From: Nitrospiraceae bacterium
GTDB lineage: Bacteria; Nitrospirota; Nitrospiria; Nitrospirales; Nitrospiraceae
Length of the DNA: 23,699 nt
Reading direction: 5' to 3'
NCBI GenBank assembly: GCA_014534095.1
Contig: JACVSD010000016.1
Location: forward strand, 1-23,699
Part shown: positions 1 to 6,350 of the stretch, piece after piece
How the letters are laid out: each line of letters opens with the position of its first letter
Numbering within the stretch: the stretch's first letter is position 1
The notes under the pieces: model-generated
Told to the model about the DNA's origin: nothing
Databases searched by the model: none
The model's input: the letters and a program-made list of their open reading frames with translations, nothing else
Program-made: the position numbers and the translations under genes

Positions 1-1
1 C

Positions 2-151
2 GTCGGGCAGTTCTGCGCGCACCGGCTGGAACACACCTCACGCCGGGCGATGCACATTGTCGAGATGGTGGTGACATCCGCCTTGATTCCTCCTGTGGCC
101 GTCTATTGGCGCTTAAGAGGAGCGCTCAAGTATCGCGTCGCTTTTCTCTGA
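2..151 (+). CDS. C-terminal end of a membrane protein, probably a glycosyltransferase (5' truncated)
   Basis: Reading from base 2, an open frame enters from the left edge and ends at a TGA at 149-151. The 49 visible residues end in a hydrophobic, helix-forming stretch (MHIVEMVVTSALIPPVAVYW) followed by a basic tail (RLRGALKYRVAFL). This looks like the C-terminal membrane anchor of a bacterial family 2 glycosyltransferase. The family name is a recollection of similar tails and not a domain match, since the catalytic region lies outside the window. A competing frame (frame 1) is also open here, but its translation is low-complexity and Arg/Pro/Ser-rich, so frame 2 is preferred. Confidence 0.5.
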   Translation, partial: VGQFCAHRLEHTSRRAMHIVEMVVTSALIPPVAVYWRLRGALKYRVAFL

Positions 152-680
152 GCCCGGACTGCGGCCGGCAACTCTATCCGGCTCCGTCCCCTGCCAAACG
201 AATGCATCTCTACCTCGAAATATCGGTTGCGGACCTTGTATCGGTCCAAGCTGCGTCGATGGGAATGTCCATCGCCGAGAACCGCATCGATCTGGAGTCC
301 GATATCCGCCATGGCGTCCCGCTGCCTGACCTACGTTCGATCGATTACATCCGCCATGCACGCAGCAATCCTGACGTCACAGAGGACGGGCCTCAAGCGT
401 GCAATCCGCTCGCCACTTACCGCGGCATCCGTGTGCCAGCGCTGAACGCGGTAGACCCATACCAAAGCCCGGGCCCACCGACCTTAGCCGCAGCCGTGAC
501 ACCACGCCCGAGTCCGCCCGTTTTAAACGCCGCCGGCCAAAGCTCGGGGTCTGCACAGTGTCCAGGCTCTTTTCCAAGAGTAGAATGACATCACGCATGC
601 AATTGAGAAACGTCCTGGCTGAGTAAGCCACAAGACAGAGGACGATCGGCAGAATCACCTGCCGGCGGAAGGAGGGCATC
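152..680. other. 529-base stretch without a recognisable gene
   Basis: No convincing coding region was found between the truncated upstream gene and the exported protein at 681. Frame 1 of the plus strand stays open to 588, but the translation has no domain character and no ribosome binding site before its first ATG (106), which lies inside the upstream gene. A 101-residue minus-strand frame (377-682) starts inside the neighbouring gene's ribosome binding region and looks like chance. Small inverted repeats exist (GCCGG 164-168 with CCGGC 178-182; GGACC 231-235 with GGTCC 243-247), but none has a T tract. The segment may hold a decayed gene, since long stop-free frames are common in GC-rich DNA and prove little. 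Confidence 0.5.
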
Positions 681-1037
681 ATGGCGCAAGGACGATGGGC
701 ATGGATCTTCGGATTCGCCTTACTGGTGATCCCACCTGCCTACGGTGCAGAGAGCCAGTCGGAGCAGCAGAGCCCGTCACGCGAAGTTGTCACGGGTACG
801 CTGATCAAGCTTGACCTCTCCAGCATGAAAGGACTTGTACAAACCGACCTCGGCAGGCCGGTTTTCTTCGAGGTCACGAAACCTCACTTGTTCAAAAACC
901 TGTCCCCGGGCGACCGGGTGACTGTGGAACTCGACAATCATGGGCAGGTCGATAAAGTTATCGGCTCCTCGCTCCCGGAATTCCTCTCTCCGGAGCAGGA
1001 CCAACCGCCATCGGAGCTTCCATCTTCAGTCGGGTAG
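681..1037 (+). CDS. Small exported protein of unknown function
   Basis: The 118-residue product has a typical Sec signal peptide: a basic start (MAQGRWAW), a hydrophobic core (IFGFALLVIPPAYG) and a probable cleavage site after GAE or YGA near residues 22-24, so it should be periplasmic. The mature part (about 40-95) alternates strand-forming residues, with segments such as VVTGTLIKLD, VFFEVTKPHLF and DRVTVELD. This is the pattern of a small beta-barrel like an OB-fold or CusF-type domain. That fold is inferred from the pattern and no family was recognised. The start is supported by GGAGG shortly upstream (671-675). The C-terminal 25 residues are Pro/Ser/Glu-rich and probably disordered. It stands alone, with long non-coding stretches on both sides. 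Confidence 0.72.
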   Translation: MAQGRWAWIFGFALLVIPPAYGAESQSEQQSPSREVVTGTLIKLDLSSMKGLVQTDLGRPVFFEVTKPHLFKNLSPGDRVTVELDNHGQVDKVIGSSLPEFLSPEQDQPPSELPSSVG

Positions 1038-1475
1038 TGGCCCTGTGCCGATTGCTCGACCAGACGGGCCAGGGGTGCTAAACCCTCGGTCAATACTGAC
1101 GGCGGTCCGTCAACCGTTTGGATCATCGTCGGAACGCCAATGGACGATGACGGACCGCTCCCCGCGCCATGCACCGTCGTTCAATACCACTAAAGCCACC
1201 AGCCGATATCATCACCGGAGAATAGATGTCCGCCGTAAGACACGATGTCCGGAGGCTGAAATGTTGAACCCGTCCCAAGGGAAGACGTGTCCTGATCGGT
1301 TGGGCGGCTGCGGCCAAAACAGAATCAGAGATCTGGAATCCTAGCCAACGGGACTGCCAGCCTTCGCATCAACTTCATCTTCTGTCATCTCTCGGATCGG
1401 TCTGCAATTTGCAGCCAATGCAGTCAATGGATACAGGCATTCTTGCCGGTTTTCCCTTTCAACAAGGAGGAGCAG
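1038..1475. other. 438-base intergenic region with structured elements
   Basis: No gene was found in this stretch between the exported protein and the hemerythrin-like gene. It holds a large composite inverted repeat at 1102-1158 (listed separately), a weaker hairpin just downstream of the upstream stop (AGGGGT near 1071 against ACCCT near 1082), and a near-perfect palindrome CTGCAA-T-TTGCAG at 1402-1414. The palindrome lies about 60 bases before the hemerythrin start and could be an operator. No convincing -35/-10 pair was identified. Frames overlapping this region lack ribosome binding sites and recognisable sequence. Confidence 0.5.
1102..1158. repeat. Composite inverted repeat (long interrupted hairpin)
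   Basis: A continuous 16-base right arm (1143-1158) pairs with two 8-base left segments. GACGATGA (1143-1150) pairs with TCATCGTC (1123-1130), and CGGACCGC (1151-1158) pairs with GCGGTCCG (1102-1109). The left arm is split by a 13-base bulge (1110-1122), and the apical loop is 12 bases (1131-1142). All 16 pairs are Watson-Crick. No T tract follows on either strand, so it is not a classical intrinsic terminator. It may be an RNA structural element, a processing site or part of a small RNA. Confidence 0.6.
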
Positions 1476-2132
1476 ATGCCCAGGCAATCATCAGAGAAAA
1501 AGTCCGGTGGAGCACCGCGAAAAAAGAGCGCAGCGGCCAAAGAACCGGATGCGGTTGATATTCTAAAGAGTGACCATGAAAAGGTCTCATCGCTATTCAA
1601 GGCGTACCAGAGCGCCTCGCCTGATGAACAGACATCGATCGCCAAGCAGATCTTCAACGAGTTGGAGCTTCACGCCACGATCGAAGAAGAGCAGTTCTAC
1701 CCGGCCCTCCGCGAGCAAGGCGACCTGAAAGAGATCGCCGAGCTTCAATCGGGCGACAGCGAGGCTATGGATGCTGACGATCTGTCCGAGGATGACAGCG
1801 ACGAAGACGATGACGAGGACATTGACGAAGATCTCGATGACGAGGTGGTCGACATCGAAGGAGAGACCGAAGAAGAAGGAGAGAATCTCATCACGCTCGC
1901 ATATGAAGATCATAAAGCGATGAAGGATCTCATCACGGAGCTCAAGCAGCTGGATCCTGCCGGAGATCAATACAGGGATCGCTTCACCGAGCTTCGCGAG
2001 TCGGTCATCGACCACGTCGGAGAAGAGGAGGAAGTGCTCTTCGCCGAAGCGAAGCTTAAACTCGATACCAAGAAACTGGGCGCCGAGATTGTGAAACGGC
2101 GCAGCGATCTCGCTTCTTCAATGGCGGCATGA
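1476..2132 (+). CDS. Hemerythrin-like HHE-domain protein with an acidic insert
   Basis: The 218-residue product carries hemerythrin (HHE) metal-ligand motifs in order: H34 (KSDHEK), H66 with E70 (LELHATIEEE), H146 (YEDHK) and H180 with E184 (VIDHVGEEEE). Such four-helix bundles bind a di-iron centre and, in this family, sense or carry O2 or related species, or store iron. The two halves are split by an unusual insert at about 97-136 made almost only of Asp and Glu. The N-terminal 22 residues are Lys/Ala-rich and likely disordered, so the protein is basic at the front and acidic in the middle. There is no signal peptide, so it should be cytoplasmic. The ATG at 1476 follows AAGGAGG with good spacing, which rules out an in-frame ATG at 1443. 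The actual ligand is not determined by the sequence. Confidence 0.88.
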   Translation: MPRQSSEKKSGGAPRKKSAAAKEPDAVDILKSDHEKVSSLFKAYQSASPDEQTSIAKQIFNELELHATIEEEQFYPALREQGDLKEIAELQSGDSEAMDADDLSEDDSDEDDDEDIDEDLDDEVVDIEGETEEEGENLITLAYEDHKAMKDLITELKQLDPAGDQYRDRFTELRESVIDHVGEEEEVLFAEAKLKLDTKKLGAEIVKRRSDLASSMAA

Positions 2133-2141
2133 GACGCAGGG

Positions 2142-2161
2142 CATGGCCTACAAGGGCCATG
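2142..2161 (+). terminator. Hairpin just downstream of the hemerythrin-like gene (possible terminator)
   Basis: CATGGCC (2142-2148) and GGCCATG (2155-2161) form a perfect 7-bp stem with a 6-base loop, 9 bases after the stop codon. A second small GC-rich stem (GGGCC/GGCCC) follows at about 2167-2178. There is no U run, so termination is only a possibility. Confidence 0.35.
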
Positions 2162-2362
2162 TTACAGGGCCGTGGCCCATCACGGACCGATGTCAACGTC
2201 GTTTCAACGGCGGATGGGAGCCGGCGGACCGAGCGAGGGAGCGAGGTATCGCCGGCTTCCTGCATGAGCGTTCGATGTTAGCCAATCTCGTAACAGAGCC
2301 GTGACCCGCGCATACACGCAGTTATCGGCGCTCGAAAACTAGAGAGAAGGACAACGAAGCTT

Positions 2363-2770
2363 ATGAATCAGGCCACTGGCAATGAACGGACAGAAGGGCT
2401 ACGACGCATGCTCTTGGAACGCCGACAAGCGCTGCAGCGAGAGATCGATGAATCCCTGGCTGAATATCGCGCTGGACAGAATCGCATGCGGGAAGAATCC
2501 GTACCGGACACAGAAGACCTGTCCCTTCAGGTCAGTACAGCCGAACAACGCATTTCCCTGATGGAGGCCCGCAACCGGACCAGGGACCAATTGGATGAAG
2601 CGCTCCGGCGCCTTGATGAAGGGCGCTATGGCATCTGCGAGGATTGCGGAGAAACGATCGGAGAAGCTCGCTTGAAAGCGCTACCCTTCGCTCGGCGCTG
2701 TATTGCATGTCAGGAACAAGCGGAAACGATTGAGCAGATCGAGCGGAAAGAGGACAGGGAGGATATATAA
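2363..2770 (+). CDS. DksA/TraR-family C4 zinc-finger protein
   Basis: The product is 135 residues. An N-terminal coiled-coil region (about 10-85) carries an acidic tip PDTED (D49 and D52), resembling the Asp pair at the coiled-coil tip of DksA. It is followed by a C-terminal four-cysteine zinc finger with C92, C95, C113 and C116 (CEDC and CIAC) in the family context GRYGICEDCGETIGEARL. DksA-type proteins bind RNA polymerase through the secondary channel and change promoter responses, often with ppGpp. Shorter members of the family have other or unknown roles, and which class this belongs to cannot be read from the sequence. AGAAGGA (2345-2351) precedes the ATG with a longish 11-base spacer. 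It converges on rdgB 66 bases away, with no clear terminator between. Confidence 0.9.
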   Translation: MNQATGNERTEGLRRMLLERRQALQREIDESLAEYRAGQNRMREESVPDTEDLSLQVSTAEQRISLMEARNRTRDQLDEALRRLDEGRYGICEDCGETIGEARLKALPFARRCIACQEQAETIEQIERKEDREDI

Positions 2771-2836
2771 GCCGGACGAGGCCTGCAGCCTGCCGCCCTG
2801 CTCAATGCATCAAGGCCCCCAATGGGCAAAGCTTCG

Positions 2837-3451
2837 TCACCGACAGGCCACGGACGACTTCGCCAAGATACCCCGCATCTCGAGGAAGGCCCGAGCGCGG
2901 TGGCTAATACGGTTCTTCACGTCGGCGGGAAGTTCAGCGAGTGTCTTGTGAAGTTCGGGCACGAAAAATACCGGGTCATAACCGAACCCTAACGACCCTA
3001 CGGGCTCTTCAGTGATGAAACCCGCAAGGTGGCCCTTGGCGACCCGCACCGTTCCCTCGGGCAGTGCGAATGCCGCGACCGTGAGAAACCTGGCGGTCCG
3101 GCGCTCGCGCGGCACGCCGGCGAGCTCATGAAGCAACTTCAGGCAATTATCCTGATAGGTGGCGTGCTCGCCTGCATAACGCGCGGCAAAGACGCCGGGG
3201 CGACCGCCCAGGGCGTCCACTTCAAGACCGGTGTCGTCTGCGACCGCCGGCAATCCGGTGCTCTGCGCAATGACGGTGGCTTTCTTAACCGCATTCTCCT
3301 CGCAGGTGGCGCCATCTTCTTCAACTTCGGGAGCGCCCGGGAAATCATCGAGGGTGCGGATGCGGATGCCGAGATCGTCGAGTAACGCCGCCAACTCTTG
3401 GCCCTTGTGCCGGTTTCTCGTCGCCAGGACTAATTCTTCCAATCGAGGCAT
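2837..3451 (-). CDS. rdgB: XTP/dITP (non-canonical purine NTP) pyrophosphatase
   Basis: The 204-residue product is a complete HAM1/RdgB protein. It hydrolyses dITP, XTP and related deaminated purine nucleotides to monophosphate and pyrophosphate, keeping them out of DNA and RNA. Visible signatures are the substrate loop ATRNRHKGQEL near the N-terminus, the acidic VEEDGATCEENAVKKA segment, ADDTGLEVDALGGRPGVFAA with the metal-binding/catalytic Asp pair, GFGYDPVFFVPE, and KNRISHRARA near the end. The start codon overlaps the rph stop as TGATG, so translation is probably coupled. The rph-rdgB order is a common bacterial pairing. Confidence 0.96.
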   Translation of the reverse strand: MPRLEELVLATRNRHKGQELAALLDDLGIRIRTLDDFPGAPEVEEDGATCEENAVKKATVIAQSTGLPAVADDTGLEVDALGGRPGVFAARYAGEHATYQDNCLKLLHELAGVPRERRTARFLTVAAFALPEGTVRVAKGHLAGFITEEPVGSLGFGYDPVFFVPELHKTLAELPADVKNRISHRARAFLEMRGILAKSSVACR

Positions 3452-4194
3452 CAGTCGAGCGGCCCAATCAACTCTTTCTGGATGGCGGTCAACCGCTGAA
3501 TCGCCTGCCAGCCCAGCGCCAGAAATTCGTCCATGTCCTGCTTCGCAAAGGGGGTTCGTTCGGCCGTGCCTTGAACCTCGACATAGCGGCCGCGGCCGGT
3601 CATCACCAAATTCATGTCGACCTCCGCCATGGAATCTTCGGTGTAGGCCAAATCCACCATGACTTCACCACCAACCTTGCCGACGCTGACGGCGGCGAGG
3701 TAATCGGTGAGCGGCAACTTCTTGATCAGCTCTTTCTTCTTCAGCACCATCAGCGCATCGGCCAGCGCAATGAAGGCGCCCGTGATGGACGCGGTCCGGG
3801 TTCCCCCATCGGCTTGAATGACGTCACAATCGACCCAGATTGAACGTTCCCCGATTTGAGACATATCCGTGACGGCGCGCAACGCACGACCCACCAATCG
3901 TTGGATCTCCAATGTGCGCCCCCCCTGCTTTCCTTTGACCGCTTCGCGCGGGGACCGCTCGTGTGTGGCACGGGGCAGCATGGAGTATTCAGCGGTGACC
4001 CATCCGGCGCCTCGGCCTTTGAGGAAAGGCGGGACTTTTTCCTCAACGGACGCCGTACAGATCACCTTGGTGTCACCCATTTCGATGAGGACCGATCCTT
4101 CAGCATGCTTGGTGAAGTTTCTCGTCACTTTCACCGGCCGCACGTCGTCTTTTTGACGACCATCAAAGCGCACTAATCCTGCGATCCCGCTCAT
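3451..4194 (-). CDS. rph: Ribonuclease PH
   Basis: The 247-residue product is a full-length RNase PH, the phosphate-dependent 3'-5' exoribonuclease that trims tRNA 3' ends, working as a hexamer. Signatures are [18 protein letters not shown] at the start, [14 protein letters not shown], the [20 protein letters not shown] stretch, [18 protein letters not shown] with the phosphate-site region, and [17 protein letters not shown]. The ATG at 4194 is chosen because GGAG sits 6 bases upstream. An in-frame TTG at 4206 would add four residues, but its GAG would then fall inside the coding region. It is the first gene of a two-gene leftward operon with rdgB and has a good promoter at 4226-4255. Confidence 0.96.
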   Translation of the reverse strand: MSGIAGLVRFDGRQKDDVRPVKVTRNFTKHAEGSVLIEMGDTKVICTASVEEKVPPFLKGRGAGWVTAEYSMLPRATHERSPREAVKGKQGGRTLEIQRLVGRALRAVTDMSQIGERSIWVDCDVIQADGGTRTASITGAFIALADALMVLKKKELIKKLPLTDYLAAVSVGKVGGEVMVDLAYTEDSMAEVDMNLVMTGRGRYVEVQGTAERTPFAKQDMDEFLALGWQAIQRLTAIQKELIGPLD

Positions 4195-4225
4195 CACAAA
4201 CTCCAATCCCTTAAGGTGTGACGGA

Positions 4226-4255
4226 ATTATAGTGGAGTGGTTTCAAAAATCGCAA
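4226..4255 (-). promoter_or_regulatory. Sigma70-type promoter of rph-rdgB
   Basis: Reading leftward, TTGCGA (4255-4250) is followed by an 18-base spacer and a perfect TATAAT (4231-4226). Transcription would start near 4219, giving a leader of about 25 bases that contains the GGAG of rph. The same two boxes with the same spacing occur before fmdB (16843-16872). Confidence 0.65.
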
Positions 4256-4388
4256 ACCTATGTGATCCGCGACGACTGTACAAAACAGGTGAACCGATAG
4301 GCAAAATGTGTACGGAGACCTTCACCTTGGGAAGTGAACGCCAACAAGTTCGCCTGCAGCCATCACCTGCACCCTCGTTACGATCCTT

Positions 4389-4419
4389 ACGTCTGACAGC
4401 CGGATTTACGGTTAGACGT
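4389..4419. repeat. Interrupted inverted repeat upstream of the sigma54-like element
   Basis: ACGTCTGA (4389-4396) faces TTAGACGT (4412-4419), with six Watson-Crick pairs at the outer ends plus one wobble and one more pair, around a 15-base centre. It lies about 50-80 bases before the -24 element at 4467. Enhancer-binding activators of sigma54 commonly bind dyads at about this distance or further, so it is a candidate operator. This role is inferred from position only. Confidence 0.35.
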
Positions 4420-4466
4420 TCAGTAGCCAGATGGGTCCGGCGGTTGACCGATTTCCTATGGAAAAG

Positions 4467-4482
4467 TGGCACAAAAGGTGCA
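4467..4482 (+). promoter_or_regulatory. Sigma54-type -24/-12 promoter for the HD-GYP gene
   Basis: TGGCACAAAAGGTGCA matches the RpoN consensus. The -24 box is TGGCAC, and the GG (4468-4469) and GC (4480-4481) are separated by exactly 10 bases as the factor requires. The only departure in the -12 box is GTGCA instead of TTGCA. Transcription would start near 4493, leaving a leader of about 87 bases before the ATG at 4580. No sigma70 pair was seen in the same place. Confidence 0.5.
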
Positions 4483-4579
4483 CACAGAGATAAAGGATTT
4501 TCAACCCTTCAGTAATCTTGGGATCAGCCGATAGAGTGTCAGGCGGCACAACGCTCGATTCAATAGAAACACCATCTTC

Positions 4580-5746
4580 ATGCCCACCCTGTTCGACCGG
4601 AACGCACACCAAGCCTTACTCGACAACCGCAGCATTCTCATCGTCGATGATGAAGAGCCGATTCGGCGTCTGTTGGGCTATCTGCTGCAATCACATGGGT
4701 ACACGGTCGCTCTGGCGGCCGATGCACGGGAAGCGCGTCAAAGACTAGACGACGCTCCCTACGCCCTGATGTTGTGCGACGTCAATATGCCAGGCGAATC
4801 CGGTATGGACCTGGTGCGCAGCATGCTCGGAGAACATCCCCATACCGCCGCCATCATGGTCACAGGGCTGGACAGTTCGGTCCTGGCCAATGCAGCGCTC
4901 GATATGGGCGCCTTCGGCTACATCATCAAGCCGTTTGAATCGAATGAGGTGCTGATCGATGTCGCCAACGCTCTTCGCCGGCGACGCCTGGAGATGGAGA
5001 ACCGGCTGCACCGTGAACATCTTGAGGACATCGTCCGGACGCGGACGATGGCTCTTCAGCAGGCACTGGATTGGCTGGAGCGGAGCGAGAAGGAGCTGCG
5101 CTTGTCCCGGGAAGAAACCATCCAGCGCCTCGCCATTGCCGCCGAATTCCGTGACAGCTCCACGGCTCAACACATTCACCGGATGAGTCACTATTGCGAG
5201 TTGCTGGCACGTAAGGCGGGCTTGTCGCAGGAACGCTGTGATTTAATCAGAACCGCCAGCCCAATGCACGATATCGGAAAAATCGGTACACCGGACCATG
5301 TCCTTCTTAAGCCCGGCAAGTTTACCCATGATGAGTTCAGCGTCATTGCACGCCACGCCGAGATCGGGTACCGCATCTTGAGCGGATCGGATGCCGAGCT
5401 ATTGAAGGTGGCGGCTGTGATTGCGTACACCCATCATGAACGGTTCGACGGCACCGGCTACCCTCGTGGCCTGAAAGGCGAGGCCATTCCGATCGAAGGC
5501 CGCATCGCCTCCATCGCTGACGCGTTCGATGCCCTCACGACCAAACGAGTCTACAAACCGGCGTTCGAACTGAACCATGCCGTCGAACTGATGCTCAAAC
5601 ATCGCGGGCAACACTTCGATCCTGACCTGCTGGACATTTTTCTGGCCTCAATGGACGACGTGAGCCGGATCCACGACCGATACGCCGATCCGGTCCTCCT
5701 AAAAGACCGCGTACCACAGGACGTTGGACAATCCTCCATTCATTGA
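4580..5746 (+). CDS. Response regulator with HD-GYP output domain (putative cyclic-di-GMP phosphodiesterase)
   Basis: The 388-residue product has two domains. Residues 18-130 are a receiver: acidic pocket VDDEE (23-26), phospho-acceptor D67 in MLCDVNMP, T95 in VTG and K117 in IIKPF. A coiled linker (130-185) leads into an HD-GYP domain at about 185-360: H230-D231 in PMHDIGKIG, HHE (285-287), the GYP triad in DGTGYPRGL (293-295), and IADAFDALTTKRVYK. HD-GYP proteins usually degrade cyclic-di-GMP to pGpG or GMP, so phosphorylation would tune motility, biofilm or other c-di-GMP outputs. All main catalytic motifs are present. It is cytoplasmic, with no membrane segment. No partner kinase is adjacent; the orphan histidine kinase at 14.5-15.8 kb is too far away to assign. 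There is no clear ribosome binding site at the ATG. A sigma54-like promoter lies upstream. Confidence 0.95.
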   Translation: MPTLFDRNAHQALLDNRSILIVDDEEPIRRLLGYLLQSHGYTVALAADAREARQRLDDAPYALMLCDVNMPGESGMDLVRSMLGEHPHTAAIMVTGLDSSVLANAALDMGAFGYIIKPFESNEVLIDVANALRRRRLEMENRLHREHLEDIVRTRTMALQQALDWLERSEKELRLSREETIQRLAIAAEFRDSSTAQHIHRMSHYCELLARKAGLSQERCDLIRTASPMHDIGKIGTPDHVLLKPGKFTHDEFSVIARHAEIGYRILSGSDAELLKVAAVIAYTHHERFDGTGYPRGLKGEAIPIEGRIASIADAFDALTTKRVYKPAFELNHAVELMLKHRGQHFDPDLLDIFLASMDDVSRIHDRYADPVLLKDRVPQDVGQSSIH

Positions 5747-5825
5747 CGGGTTTTAGCTCCCAATCAATACACGATCCCGCGACACATCTTCACCATCGAA
5801 ATGTTTGAACGAAAGGTAGCCGGTC

Positions 5826-6314
5826 ATGGCTAAGACACGTGGTGTGCTCTCGACGCCGACCGCGAGCCGAAACTGGATCGCGTATCTCTGTGAAGCGCTG
5901 GTCACCGCGGGCATCATGCCGACCTGGGAAGCCGCGACGTATCTCACGGAGAATCTGTTCGGGGAAAAGCCAAATCCCCGTCTCCTGGGTCCCTCGCAGC
6001 CCTACCAGGTCGCCTCGGAATTCCTTCAGCGTCTGTACCAACCGATCGTCGAGGCTGCCTCACGAGAAGTGGATCTCCCGGCATGCTGCCGTGTCCACGT
6101 GTTCACGGATATCAGCCTGACGGGCAATTCTGCTGTCCTTATCGTCTTGTTTCGTGGGGAGGACGGAAAGCAACTTGTCATGCTGGATCCTGCAAAGACC
6201 TGGGACCTCGTATTCCCGGACGCGGACTCCTTCAACCGATGGGCTGAAACTCGCTACCGACAGGTCGTGCAAGCGCTGTCCCGTTCCATCGCCACGTCCG
6301 AAATCCTCTGCTGA
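5826..6314 (+). CDS. Hypothetical protein
   Basis: The 162-residue product was not recognised. It has no signal peptide or membrane segment. The first half is mostly helical, including a region rich in aromatic residues and Leu (TWEAATYLTENLFG, ASEFLQRLYQPIVEAAS). The middle alternates strands (RVHVFTDISL, AVLIVLFRG, KQLVMLDPAKTWDLVF), giving an alpha/beta look, and the end is helical. AAAGG at 5812-5816 precedes the ATG by 9 bases, which supports the start. The gene follows the HD-GYP regulator by 79 bases in the same direction and could be co-transcribed. A weak TTGACG at 5743 might start a separate transcript. It converges on metH with only 36 bases between and no hairpin terminator. Confidence 0.75.
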   Translation: MAKTRGVLSTPTASRNWIAYLCEALVTAGIMPTWEAATYLTENLFGEKPNPRLLGPSQPYQVASEFLQRLYQPIVEAASREVDLPACCRVHVFTDISLTGNSAVLIVLFRGEDGKQLVMLDPAKTWDLVFPDADSFNRWAETRYRQVVQALSRSIATSEILC

Positions 6315-6350
6315 CCGCGCCGGCGATGTGATCGGAAAATGAACGGGGCC

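Larger units (their letters stand above)
4195..4579. other. Divergent regulatory region between rph and the HD-GYP gene
   Basis: This 385-base stretch has no credible gene. Its left end carries the leftward rph promoter. Its right end carries a sigma54-type -24/-12 element and an interrupted inverted repeat for the rightward regulator gene (each listed separately). Short open frames here have no ribosome binding sites. The middle part (4260-4385) shows nothing I recognise. Confidence 0.6.

Noticed and set aside
106..588. 160-residue plus-strand frame
   Set aside because: No ribosome binding site, its first ATG lies inside another gene, and the Pro/Ser/Arg-rich translation lacks domain character.
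377..682. 101-residue minus-strand frame
   Set aside because: It starts in the neighbouring gene's ribosome binding region, has no own site, and its translation after the first hydrophobic stretch is low-complexity.
1402..1414. Palindrome CTGCAA-T-TTGCAG as an operator
   Set aside because: No matching copy or nearby promoter was found, so it is only mentioned in the gap entry.
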